From positions 1 through 46,853 of the forward strand of contig CANQSB010000026.1 of assembly GCA_947626435.1 (NCBI GenBank): a DNA stretch of 46,853 bases. The letters run 5' to 3'. This stretch comes from an uncultured Lachnospiraceae bacterium. Its GTDB lineage: Bacteria > Bacillota > Clostridia > Lachnospirales > Lachnospiraceae. A program made the position numbers and the translations under genes. The notes under the pieces are model-generated. The model was not told the origin of the DNA. It did no database searches and saw nothing but the letters and a program-made list of their open reading frames with translations. This document shows, piece by piece, positions 8,456 to 15,606 of the stretch; positions within the stretch are counted from its first letter, which is position 1, and each line of letters opens with the position of its first letter.

Positions 8456-8606
8456 CTCAACCCTCCATGCCGCCTGTCACGGCTCAAATAGTAATGAAAA
8501 GCTCTGCGCCTGCAAAACATACTATTTCATTTTAACACTCTATCTGGTTTTTAGCAAGAATTAAGATTTTTAAGTTTTTATCGTTTATATTTATGCGATT
8601 TTATTG

Positions 8607-8638
8607 TATAATTCAAGCATAATATTTTTTATCGGGAG
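8607..8638 (+). promoter_or_regulatory. -10 element and ribosome site of the GH28 gene
   Basis: TATAAT lies at 8607-8612 with only a weak -35 (TTTATA, 8584-8589) 17 bases upstream; GGGAG at 8634-8638 serves the ATG at 8647. The weak -35 would fit an activator-dependent promoter, as is common for catabolic genes. Confidence 0.5.
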
Positions 8639-8646
8639 AAATAGCC

Positions 8647-11175
8647 ATGTTTTGCAAATCGCAGATTTTAGAGGCCGCAGGCGCGTCTATACGCCCTGAA
8701 ATGCTTGAAAAAAAGACACATTTTTATATTACAGACTTCGGCGCGTCGCCTGACGCAAGCCCTGCCGCCAATACATACGCCATAAATGAGGCAATCAAAA
8801 AAGCGGCGGCGCTTATGGGCGGCACTGTCGTCATACCAAAGGGAAAGTTCACATTTTATACGATAAGGCTTAAAAGCAATGTCAATTTGTTTCTCGAAGA
8901 CGGCGCCGTCATCGCCGCGGCAAAGACTGACATACGCAGCTCATATGAAAAACAGATTGGCGAGGGCGGCAATTATGATGAGCCTGAAGTCAACCTGTAT
9001 GTCGGCCTGCAGGACCACGGTCACTCATATTTTGCCAACAGCCTGATTTACGGCGCGGACTTGGAAAACATAATGATTTACGGCAAAGGATTGATTACAG
9101 GCGGACGCTTTGACAAAGAGAGCGGAATACTCGAATATGTGCTGCAGGGCGGCGACCCTGCAGAGCCTTTATTCCGCGATAAAAACGGTCACAGGGGAGA
9201 GTGGTTTGGCAACAAGGCAATTGCGCTTGTGCGCTGCAAAAATATAGTGCTTTCCGATTTTTCCCTGACTATCGGAGGACATTTCGCCGTTATCGCCGAG
9301 GGCTGCGAAAATATGTACATCGAAAATGTACTGATAGACACCACCCGCGACGCGCTCGACATCGACTGCTGCCAGAATGTCACAGTAAAAAACACAGTCT
9401 GCAACTCGCTCACAGACGATGCCATCTGCCTAAAGTCGTCTTTTGGCGCGGGTAAATTTATGCCTGTAAAAAATGTGCTTATTGAGGACTGTACAGTAAG
9501 CGGCTACGACGCGGGCAGCGTCTATGCCAAAAAATATACACGCGACAAGCTTGTGGCACAAGACAGATGCGGCCCTACAGGGCGCGTGAAATTCGGCACA
9601 GAATCTACATGCGGCTATCATCAGGTTACGATACGGCGCGTTAAATTTGACCGTTCCCGCGGTTTTGCGCTCGAGGCCGTGGATTGCTCGTCGCTTACAG
9701 ACGTGATTTTTACGGACTGCGAACTTGACAATGTTTCAAGCTCGCCGATATTTATCAGGGCAGGCGAGCGGGCACGTTTTCCCGTCACAGGCAATTCAGA
9801 GAGTAATGCTTTTCCCTGTAAGAATGATGTGCGGATTGACAATCCAAACTGGGTGCTGCCGAAAAGTGACGCTTACCAGTCTTTCCCCGCCAAGCGCTAC
9901 GCGCCTCATTACAACCGCTCCAAAGAAGTAACTGTTGACGGACATGCCTATTTCAGCGTAGTGTCTCCGGACGCGCCTATATCCGGCAAGCTCAATGCCA
10001 ATGCGATAGGCAGCAACGAAATGGCGTCGGTAAAAAATATTTATATCGGAAATATACGGATTACAAACGCCGACCCCCGCTACCCCATTTTGCTTATGGG
10101 GCTCACAGACTCGCATATACAGAATGTTATCCTTGAAAATATCAATGTTGAGTACAGGGGCGGACTTGATATGGAGCACGCCATAGAACAAAGACAGCTA
10201 AACACAGAATGGAAATACTCGCAATTTCACGCCAAAACGAGAGTACAGAATATCCCATGGCTTGTAAATACCTTTTTCCTCAAAAATGAGGGACTTCTCC
10301 CACGCGCGGACTGGGACACCGAAAACAACTGCTGGCGCGATAATCCATACAATGTGCCCGAACTTCCCGACGTGTACCCCGAACCCAGCAACTGGGGCAT
10401 CTTGCCCGCATACGGCATTTTTGCAAAGCACGTCGATAACCTGACGCTCAAAAATATAAGCATTACATGCAAAGTTCCCGACAAGAGACATGTGTGCGTG
10501 TTTGATGACGCAAACGGAATTGACATCTTAAATATGGACGCATACTGCGCGGCAAATATCTCCCCGATTGCCGTAATCACAGACAATTTCCGCCGCCGCA
10601 CAAATATGGAAAACGTCCCCAATGAGCCCTATTTTACGACAAGCGTTGAAAACCTGAATATCAAAGGTTTATCGACATCATCGACACAGCCCGATGTAGC
10701 AAAAATTACAATAAACTGCCCCGCTCCCTCCACTCCGCCTGACAGCTTATACGGCTATCCGACCGTTCCCTGCGTAGAAACAGGCTACAGCTTTAAAACT
10801 CCCACAGACAAATATCCTCTGCCGCTCACAGTCCACAGACCTTTCATACAGCCGATAGAACCTGTCAAAGTTCAGGCAGGCGAGACAATTAAGCTTTCAC
10901 TCATTGTCAGAAATCCTGCGACTGACATATCCGACAAAGCGGACGACGGGATTGTGTACAATGAAATGACTATGCTCAACCCAAGCGTAAAGGGCGCTAA
11001 GGTTTCGCTTAATGTATACTGCGAAAATCTTCCTGAAAACGCCGTATTTGACGCAGACAAACGTATCTTTGAATGGCAGACAGCAGAAACGCAAAAAGGC
11101 ACTTACAATCTGATTTTTACAGCAGACGACGGCATAATACCAGAAAGCATAACAATAGAGACGACAGTTTTATAA
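8647..11175 (+). CDS. glycoside hydrolase family 28-like pectinase
   Basis: 842 residues with no signal peptide, so probably cytosolic and acting on imported oligosaccharides. It begins with the pectate-lyase-superfamily pattern YITDFGASPDASPAANTYAINEAIKKAAALMGGTVVIPKGKF (27-68). The beta-helix follows with GH28-like acidic motifs: DTTRDALDID (231-240, place of NTDGID) and NSLTDDAICLKS (253-264, place of the DD pair). A GYHQVTIRR stretch follows, where the classical GHG is not obvious. A beta-sandwich, Ig-like tail occupies about 745-842 (VQAGETIKLSLIV...FEWQTAETQKGTYNLIFTADDG). Likely substrates are galacturonan or rhamnogalacturonan oligomers, since the other side of the integrated element carries a GH106-like gene. 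Much longer than a minimal polygalacturonase. Confidence 0.8.
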   Translation: MFCKSQILEAAGASIRPEMLEKKTHFYITDFGASPDASPAANTYAINEAIKKAAALMGGTVVIPKGKFTFYTIRLKSNVNLFLEDGAVIAAAKTDIRSSYEKQIGEGGNYDEPEVNLYVGLQDHGHSYFANSLIYGADLENIMIYGKGLITGGRFDKESGILEYVLQGGDPAEPLFRDKNGHRGEWFGNKAIALVRCKNIVLSDFSLTIGGHFAVIAEGCENMYIENVLIDTTRDALDIDCCQNVTVKNTVCNSLTDDAICLKSSFGAGKFMPVKNVLIEDCTVSGYDAGSVYAKKYTRDKLVAQDRCGPTGRVKFGTESTCGYHQVTIRRVKFDRSRGFALEAVDCSSLTDVIFTDCELDNVSSSPIFIRAGERARFPVTGNSESNAFPCKNDVRIDNPNWVLPKSDAYQSFPAKRYAPHYNRSKEVTVDGHAYFSVVSPDAPISGKLNANAIGSNEMASVKNIYIGNIRITNADPRYPILLMGLTDSHIQNVILENINVEYRGGLDMEHAIEQRQLNTEWKYSQFHAKTRVQNIPWLVNTFFLKNEGLLPRADWDTENNCWRDNPYNVPELPDVYPEPSNWGILPAYGIFAKHVDNLTLKNISITCKVPDKRHVCVFDDANGIDILNMDAYCAANISPIAVITDNFRRRTNMENVPNEPYFTTSVENLNIKGLSTSSTQPDVAKITINCPAPSTPPDSLYGYPTVPCVETGYSFKTPTDKYPLPLTVHRPFIQPIEPVKVQAGETIKLSLIVRNPATDISDKADDGIVYNEMTMLNPSVKGAKVSLNVYCENLPENAVFDADKRIFEWQTAETQKGTYNLIFTADDGIIPESITIETTVL

Positions 11176-11307
11176 CCGCCTCCTCCTACCCTTATCATCA
11201 GCAATAGGCATTTGCGAAACTCTATTCTTTTGATTACTATTGGGTAAATTTCTGACGCCTGCACTTATCATCAGACATAGGCATTTACGAAACTCTATTC
11301 AACAACA
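11176..11307 (+). repeat. two left-end fragments of the palindromic repeat; left part of copy B
   Basis: After the GH28 stop, a stretch of about 37 bases (TTATCATCAG..ATAGGCATTT.CGAAACTCTATTC) occurs twice, at about 11190-11228 and 11263-11300. Both match the outer left end of the palindromic repeat family. The first is a solo end. The second continues AACAACA to 11307 and then changes abruptly, whereas the rest of that repeat resumes at 17256 (CATAGAATTTAGG). The integrative element therefore split this copy. Confidence 0.75.
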
Positions 11308-11370
11308 CATATCATTTCTTTTAAAAATTTTTCCTGTATTTATGCGGCTTTTCGGCTGTTTTTCGCTCTT

Positions 11371-11395
11371 AACCCCATTTTTTAACCCCATTTTT
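11371..11395 (+). repeat. direct repeats near left end, candidate integrase arm sites
   Basis: AACCCCATTTTT at 11371 and again at 11384, 13 bases apart. Similar ACCCCATTTC and AACCCCAACCCC motifs lie near the right end (17148-17184). Occurrence at both ends of an element with a tyrosine integrase suggests Int binding. Confidence 0.45.
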
Positions 11396-11404
11396 CAAAA
11401 TTGA

Positions 11405-11644
11405 TTACCAGTCTTTTATCATGTCTGTTTTCTTTGGCTTTTTTTCTTTTGCCACAGGAATTAAAGAGGGATTGTATTTTTCACAAAAAGCCCTAACTGT
11501 TTTCAAGTGATTGTATTTAGGTTGACTGTCAACTAATTCTTTAAACCACTTCTTATCACTAGGAGCATTTTGTGAAATATGGTTCACCATATCCTCAAAT
11601 GTTATTTTCTTAAATGGTACATTAAACTTTGCTTTATTTGCCAT
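11405..11644 (-). CDS. small hypothetical protein
   Basis: 79 residues, basic (about 18 Lys), starting MANKAKFNVPFKKITFEDMVNHISQNAP and ending KKPKKTDMIKDW. The ATG is preceded by an AGAGAGGGT-like site on the minus strand. The amphipathic middle (WFKELVDSQPKYNHLKTVRAFCEKYNPSLI) looks helical. It could be a small DNA-binding or accessory factor of the element, but no family was recognised. It is the leftmost gene of the integrative element. Confidence 0.6.
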   Translation of the reverse strand: MANKAKFNVPFKKITFEDMVNHISQNAPSDKKWFKELVDSQPKYNHLKTVRAFCEKYNPSLIPVAKEKKPKKTDMIKDW

Positions 11645-11728
11645 AAGCGGAAACCCTCTCTTTCTTTGTTAATTTCTATTGTTTTATATAAAATAACATA
11701 TTCTAAAAGTAAAATCAATAGATTTCTA

Positions 11729-11929
11729 TTAGTCCTTCATAAATTCTATAATATCGCATATATCACAATCAAGAATATTACATAATGTATTAAGAATACT
11801 TACTTTTACATTTTCATTCCGCTTTAACCTTGTAATTTGCGCTGGACTTATACCATATTCATTTATTAACTTGTATTGTGAAATGTCTTTCTCTCTCATT
11901 ACTCCCCATAGCTTATCAAATACTATCAT
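11729..11929 (-). CDS. small Xre-type helix-turn-helix regulator
   Basis: 66 residues, essentially only a Cro/CI-type DNA-binding domain: LWGVMREKDISQYKLINEYGISPAQITRLKRNENVKVSILNTLCNILDCDICDIIEFM. The helix-turn-helix is QYKLINEYGISPAQITRLKRNE. This is the YozG-like small regulator type common in mobile elements of Firmicutes. It diverges from the membrane-protein gene at 12047, and the region between holds AACCGCTA inverted repeats that are natural operator candidates. Start: GAGAGG a few bases upstream of the ATG. Confidence 0.9.
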   Translation of the reverse strand: MIVFDKLWGVMREKDISQYKLINEYGISPAQITRLKRNENVKVSILNTLCNILDCDICDIIEFMKD

Positions 11930-11965
11930 TTTATTATACCTCTCTTTCTGCTTTCTACTTGAATA

Positions 11966-12008
11966 ATAACCGCTAATGGTATATACTTGAATTACCGCTA
12001 GCGGTTAT
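11966..12008. promoter_or_regulatory. candidate operator: inverted AACCGCTA repeats
   Basis: ATAACCGCTA at 11966-11975 is perfectly repeated in inverted orientation at 11999-12008. A second half-site in the middle makes a local perfect palindrome ACCGCTAGCGGT at 11994-12005. The group lies between the divergent Xre gene and the membrane-protein gene, as expected for autoregulation. The same core recurs in the noncoding region 15275-15520. Confidence 0.55.
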
Positions 12009-12046
12009 GGTTATGCAAAGAGGATAGAAAAGAGAGGTTAAAAGGA

Positions 12047-12490
12047 ATGAAAAGGAAGTTTTTAAAAGTTTTAGGTTTTGCGGCAATAGCTTTTGTTATG
12101 GCTTGTTTAGTGCTTGTATTGTTTTTATATCTGTTAGATAAGGACAGTAAAGAATATATAAAGCAATTAGAGGAAAACAGCATGGAACAACAGCAAACTG
12201 TAGACAAAAGCTCTAGTAACTCTTATATCGGAAAATGGCAATATGACACAGGGAAAGGAAATATAATAACATTTACTTTTGAAAAAGGTGGTATAGGAAA
12301 ATATGAGCAATCAACAAAAGAGGGTAGCGCATGGGAATTTACATATGAGATAAAAGAAGATGTAATTGTATTAACAAGAAATGCAATAGGTACATCATTT
12401 ATTGCAAGCTATGAGTTAAATTGTGATGGTACAGAATTAAATTATGTTAGTGGAGATATGCCACAAGGAACATATAAAAAAATAGAATAA
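12047..12490 (+). CDS. small membrane-anchored protein of unknown function
   Basis: 147 residues. Residues 1-5 are basic and 8-30 form a single hydrophobic segment (LGFAAIAFVMACLVLVLFLYLL). A charged Gln/Ser stretch follows. A C-terminal domain of about 90 residues has a beta-rich pattern (YIGKWQYDTGKGNIITFTFEKGGIGKYEQSTKEG...YELNCDGTELNYVSGDMPQGTYKKIE), resembling small extracellular lipocalin-like domains of Firmicutes. There is no lipobox, so it is predicted to be membrane-tethered with the domain outside. It is the first rightward gene of the integrative element, followed by its own terminator. Function is not recognised; a surface or immunity role would be guesswork. Confidence 0.7.
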   Translation: MKRKFLKVLGFAAIAFVMACLVLVLFLYLLDKDSKEYIKQLEENSMEQQQTVDKSSSNSYIGKWQYDTGKGNIITFTFEKGGIGKYEQSTKEGSAWEFTYEIKEDVIVLTRNAIGTSFIASYELNCDGTELNYVSGDMPQGTYKKIE

Positions 12491-12511
12491 TAATAGACAA
12501 CAGGAAACAAT

Positions 12512-12545
12512 AAAGGCTATCTGTAAAAGGATAGCTTTTTCTTTG
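12512..12545 (+). terminator. intrinsic terminator
   Basis: GGCTATC and GATAGCT pair around TGTAAAAG and are followed by TTTTTCTTT. It separates the membrane-protein gene from the resolvase gene, which has its own promoter. Confidence 0.8.
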
Positions 12546-12678
12546 CGGTTTATATGTGTAGAGCGGAAAAGACTATAGTAAAATCAGAGTATACTTGAAT
12601 TTTACAATCGGAAACCGCCCAATGGGTGTAAAATCAAAGTCAGTTTTCTATTTATTTTACAAAATGTAAAGAAAGTAT

Positions 12679-12707
12679 TTGACTTTATTTTTACTTTATG
12701 ATATTAT
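12679..12707 (+). promoter_or_regulatory. sigma-A promoter of the resolvase gene
   Basis: TTGACT (12679-12684), 17-base spacer, TATTAT (12702-12707), 46 bases before the resolvase ATG; ribosome site AGAGAGG at 12738-12744. Confidence 0.75.
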
Positions 12708-12752
12708 ATATACATAAGAAATCAATAGAAAACATAAAGAGAGGTATATAAA

Positions 12753-13322
12753 ATGAAAATAGCTTATGTAAGAGTATCAACAGTAGAACAAAATGAACAA
12801 AGACAAGTAGTAGCTTTAGAAAAGCATGGAATAGAAAAATGGTATATAGAAAAAGTTAGTGGAAAAGATACTAATAGACCAAAATTAAAAGAAATGCTTG
12901 ATTTTGCTAGAGAGGGAGATACAATATATATACATGACTTTAGCAGACTTGCAAGAAGTACAAAAGATTTATTAGATATAGTTGAACAATTAAATAATAA
13001 AGGTATTCATCTAGTAAGCAATAAAGAGAATATAGACAGCAGTACACCAACAGGAAAGTTAATGCTTACTATGATAGGAGCAATAGCAGAATTTGAAAGG
13101 CAAAACTTGTTAGAGCGGCAAAAAGAGGGAATTGCCCTAGCAAAAGAACAAGGCAAGTTTAAAGGCGGTCAAGTGAAAAAGATTGATGATACAGTATTTA
13201 ATAATCTGCTAGAGCAATACCAAACAAGAGCAATCACTAAAAAAGAGTTTGCGGAAAAGCTGAAAGTTAGCAGACCGACACTAGATAAGCTATTAAAAGA
13301 AAAGGCGGAACAGGCGGTGTAA
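12753..13322 (+). CDS. serine recombinase (resolvase/invertase family)
   Basis: 189 residues, typical of small serine recombinases. The catalytic domain opens MKIAYVRVSTVEQNEQRQ with nucleophile Ser9. It contains the HDFSRLARSTKDLLDIV active-site helix (Arg residues) and IDSSTPTGKLMLTMIGAIAEFERQNLLERQKEGIALAKEQGKFKG, the long E-helix. A short C-terminal helix-turn-helix (ITKKEFAEKLKVSRPTLDKLLKE) should bind the site. It may resolve multimers or invert DNA. It coexists with a tyrosine integrase in the same element, so it is probably not the integrase. Own promoter at 12679-12707; a 52-residue gene follows 45 bases downstream. Confidence 0.95.
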   Translation: MKIAYVRVSTVEQNEQRQVVALEKHGIEKWYIEKVSGKDTNRPKLKEMLDFAREGDTIYIHDFSRLARSTKDLLDIVEQLNNKGIHLVSNKENIDSSTPTGKLMLTMIGAIAEFERQNLLERQKEGIALAKEQGKFKGGQVKKIDDTVFNNLLEQYQTRAITKKEFAEKLKVSRPTLDKLLKEKAEQAV

Positions 13323-13367
13323 TAGCCGCTTGACCGCCGCCAAAACCACAAAGGGAGTGATTTTAAT

Positions 13368-13526
13368 ATGCTGAATATGAGTATGGATAACAATATAAAT
13401 AGCTTGCCTTTTCTTTTGTATATGCAAGAGCAAGTGCAAAAAGAAAAAGAAAAGGATAGCGGAAACGAAAATCAAAATACTATTTGGAGAGCGGACAGCC
13501 CACCACTATCCCACAATCAAGATTAA
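13368..13526 (+). CDS. 52-residue protein of unknown function
   Basis: A short frame with a strong ribosome site (AAAGGGAGTG, about 7 bases before the ATG) directly after the resolvase gene and before a terminator, so probably translated from the same mRNA. The sequence opens MLNMSMDNNINSLPFLLYMQEQ, then has a Lys/Glu run (KEKEKDSGNENQN) and ends WRADSPPLSHNQD. It is hydrophilic with no membrane segment and no family recognised. Confidence 0.6.
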   Translation: MLNMSMDNNINSLPFLLYMQEQVQKEKEKDSGNENQNTIWRADSPPLSHNQD

Positions 13527-13558
13527 AAAAATATTTATCCCGAATTATACCGCCACCA

Positions 13559-13600
13559 TAAAAAGAGGTTGCTATATATTAACAAACTCTTTTTTTATTT
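13559..13600 (+). terminator. intrinsic terminator
   Basis: AAAAGAGGTT and AAC..CTCTTTT pair around an AT loop and are followed by TTTATTTG. It ends the resolvase transcription unit. Confidence 0.7.
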
Positions 13601-13699
13601 GTCCTATTCTGTTAAAAAATTTTGGACACTTTAGGAAAATTGCTTATAGCTGTTTTTTATATATCCATGAAGAACAAAAGAAAGGATATATAAAACGCT

Positions 13700-14269
13700 A
13701 TGGAACAGATAGGAACACCATATAAATACTATTATTATCTATGTGATGATAATAGAGTATATAATAGTTTAACAAAAAGGTATTTAAGGAAAAACAATAA
13801 TATGTTTACACTTGTTAATGAAGAAGATAAAAGAGTAAAAGCAACCCTTAAAGAATTATATTATAAAGTACATAGAAAAATATATTGTAATGATAATATA
13901 CAAGACTTGCAAGGTGAACAATGGAAAGAGATAGAAAACAGTGGTGGCAACTACTTTATTTCCAACATGGGAAGAATAAAGAGTTATAAGGGATATAACG
14001 CTAAAATATTATCACTTGCTACTGATAGAGGATATAAAAGGGTAAACATGGACTTTGGGACAGGAAAAACAAATTATTCAGTACATAAGCTTGTAGGACA
14101 ATATTTTCTCCCTCTGCCAACCAAACCTTTTTGTGAGATACACCATAAAGATTTTAATAGTTTAAACAATAAAGCGGATAATCTTGTATGGGTAACAAAA
14201 GAAGAACATAAGGAAATACATAGAGAACATGAACAAAATAAAAATATAAAGGAAACAGGAGATAAATAG
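13700..14269 (+). CDS. HNH endonuclease with NUMOD4 motif
   Basis: 189 residues. Residues 73-106 (GEQWKEIENSGGNYFISNMGRIKSYKGYNAKILSL) match the NUMOD4 DNA-binding motif of homing-type nucleases. The HNH core spans about 127-170: YSVHKLVGQYFLP, then EIHHKDFNSLNNKADNLVWVTKEEH with the His-His and Asn of the metal site. The N-terminal 65 residues (YKYYYYLCDDNRVYNSLTKRYLRK) are rich in Tyr and basic residues and may add DNA contacts. It is free-standing, with no intron or intein seen around it. Such genes spread as selfish genes or help element mobility. It is followed 2 bases later by the next gene, so they are co-translated. Confidence 0.9.
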   Translation: MEQIGTPYKYYYYLCDDNRVYNSLTKRYLRKNNNMFTLVNEEDKRVKATLKELYYKVHRKIYCNDNIQDLQGEQWKEIENSGGNYFISNMGRIKSYKGYNAKILSLATDRGYKRVNMDFGTGKTNYSVHKLVGQYFLPLPTKPFCEIHHKDFNSLNNKADNLVWVTKEEHKEIHREHEQNKNIKETGDK

Positions 14270-14271
14270 TT

Positions 14272-14652
14272 ATGGAGAGTAATCCTAATCAGCGCACAAT
14301 AACCACAAAGAAAGAGCCTTGCAATAAAGACAATTTATATACAAGCATAAATTTAAAAGCATTAAAAAAAGCTATGAATATATTAAAACCGACTACTTTT
14401 GAAATGTGGCTATATCTAGGAAAAAACCAAAACAATTATACTTTTGCATTATCTAAAGTAGATTGTTTATCATGGTGCAACTTTTCTGCTAGTACATATC
14501 AATCAGCTTTTAAAGAGTTGATAGAAACAGGGTATTTAGTACAATCAAAAAGCGGTAGTAATCATTATGATTTTTATGAATTGCCACAAGAGAAAGAAGA
14601 AGAAAAGCCTTTAATAACCATGCACAAGGCGGATAATAGCTTTAAATTTTAG
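14272..14652 (+). CDS. winged-helix-like protein, possible replication or regulatory protein
   Basis: 126 residues. The middle, INLKALKKAMNILKPTTFEMWLYLGKNQNNYTFALSKVDCLSWCNFSASTYQSAFKELIETGYLVQ, has the layout of a winged helix: helix, short turn, recognition helix after a Ser-rich turn (FSASTYQSAFKEL), then a wing. This pattern occurs in replication-initiation and regulatory proteins of Firmicutes plasmids and phages. The assignment is by pattern only. It begins 2 bases after the HNH gene stop and is followed by an AT-rich region with inverted repeats. Confidence 0.6.
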   Translation: MESNPNQRTITTKKEPCNKDNLYTSINLKALKKAMNILKPTTFEMWLYLGKNQNNYTFALSKVDCLSWCNFSASTYQSAFKELIETGYLVQSKSGSNHYDFYELPQEKEEEKPLITMHKADNSFKF

Positions 14653-14831
14653 GTGGTATAGTAAAATTTGATATAGGTATATTAAATTTTACTATATGTA
14701 TATTGATTTTTGTTAGATGGTATATCAATTTTTAGCAGAGAAATATTACATATACTATAACATAATACAAATAATAGTACAATTATAGACCACTTTTAAA
14801 GCAAAAAATATAATAGTAGGATCAATAAAAA
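14653..14831. repeat. AT-rich inverted repeats between winged-helix gene and next gene
   Basis: Two stem-forming sequences lie in tandem. TAGTAAAATTT (14667-14677) is perfectly repeated in inverted form (AAATTTTACTA) about 14 bases on. The next pair is TATATTGAT / ATATCAATTTTT around 14698-14732. They could be terminators, operators, or part of an origin; position after a possible replication gene favours a look at the last option. Confidence 0.5.
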
Positions 14832-15224
14832 ATGAATGTAACAGAAAGATATATAATGCAAACTGGAAAAGCAAATAAATATACTTTTATAGCAGATACT
14901 ACAGACCTATATAATAATTTTGTATCAGCACATAGAGATTTAAACTACCCATTAAGAAAAGAAGTAAAAAGGGATAGATATATATTAAACTCACAAGGAC
15001 TACAAAAGGATATAGAAAAAGTAGTTGATGAAGCATTACAGAAAGCGGCTACCCCTTTAATAGATTTAGTATCTACTGATATAGCCAATGAAGCATATAG
15101 TAAATTATATGATATTCATAATGGCATAAAGCGCACATCAAAAACAAATAGTTTAGGTAGTATGTTGGGGAAATTGTTAGGAAAGAGTATTGTAGAGGGG
15201 ATAACAGGACTATTAAAAGAATAA
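14832..15224 (+). CDS. hypothetical protein
   Basis: 130 residues. N-terminal MNVTERYIMQTGKANKYTFIADTTDLYNNFV, then basic helical segments (LRKEVKRDRYILNSQGLQKDIEKVVDEALQKAATPLIDLVSTDIANEAYSKLYDI). The Gly/Leu-rich end (LGSMLGKLLGKSIVEGITGLLKE) looks like an amphipathic helix. No family recognised. Codon usage is AT-rich like the rest of the element. No strong ribosome site is seen (AGTAGGATCAATAAAAA), but the frame is clean and follows the same direction as its neighbours. Confidence 0.55.
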   Translation: MNVTERYIMQTGKANKYTFIADTTDLYNNFVSAHRDLNYPLRKEVKRDRYILNSQGLQKDIEKVVDEALQKAATPLIDLVSTDIANEAYSKLYDIHNGIKRTSKTNSLGSMLGKLLGKSIVEGITGLLKE

Positions 15225-15606
15225 GCAGTTGCGGCGGTTTATGCTACCACAGACACAGGCACAGCCGCCTATAACCCTCTAGCCGCTTTATTTGCCCCAT
15301 AGAGCGTTTCTTTTGCTTTTGTGGTATAAAACACCCTAAAAGCATTTAAATCCGCCACAGGGCAAAATAGAGCGGTTAGAAAGCCTGCTGCCCCTACCGC
15401 CAAAAATACTGGCAAGAAACAGGATAAAAAGCCCTCTAACCGCTTTATCTGCCCTTTAGAGGGCTTTTAGTACTTTTGTGGTAAAATAAACCCTTAACCG
15501 CTTATAAGTCCTCTATGAGCCTTATAGAACCTTTATAGGCATATATAAGGGATAATATTTTAAATCATTCATTAAAAGACGAAACCGAAAATGGTCGCTT
15601 TTTGTT
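15225..15606. repeat. GC-rich noncoding region with four related repeats
   Basis: This gap is much richer in GC than the element around it and holds no gene. A unit of about 28 bases, CTCTARCCGCTTTAT.TGCCC..TAGAG, occurs at 15277-15304 and 15434-15461. A reversed copy lies at 15360-15380 and a worn copy at 15492-15519. CTTTTGTGGTA.AAAA..ACCCTA also occurs twice (15315 and 15473). A GGCGG/CCGCC stem lies at about 15233-15270. Candidates are an origin of replication or transfer, or a structured RNA. Confidence 0.65.
15427..15470. terminator. bidirectional terminator-like hairpin
   Basis: Perfect 13-bp arms at 15427-15439 and 15456-15468 (AAAAGCCCTCTAA and complement) around a 16-base loop, with A and T runs on both sides. 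It lies between the convergent unknown gene and integrase gene. Confidence 0.7.

Noticed and set aside
13700-14269. HNH gene as part of an intron or intein
   Set aside because: No split gene, intron structure or intein motifs are visible around it; it looks free-standing.
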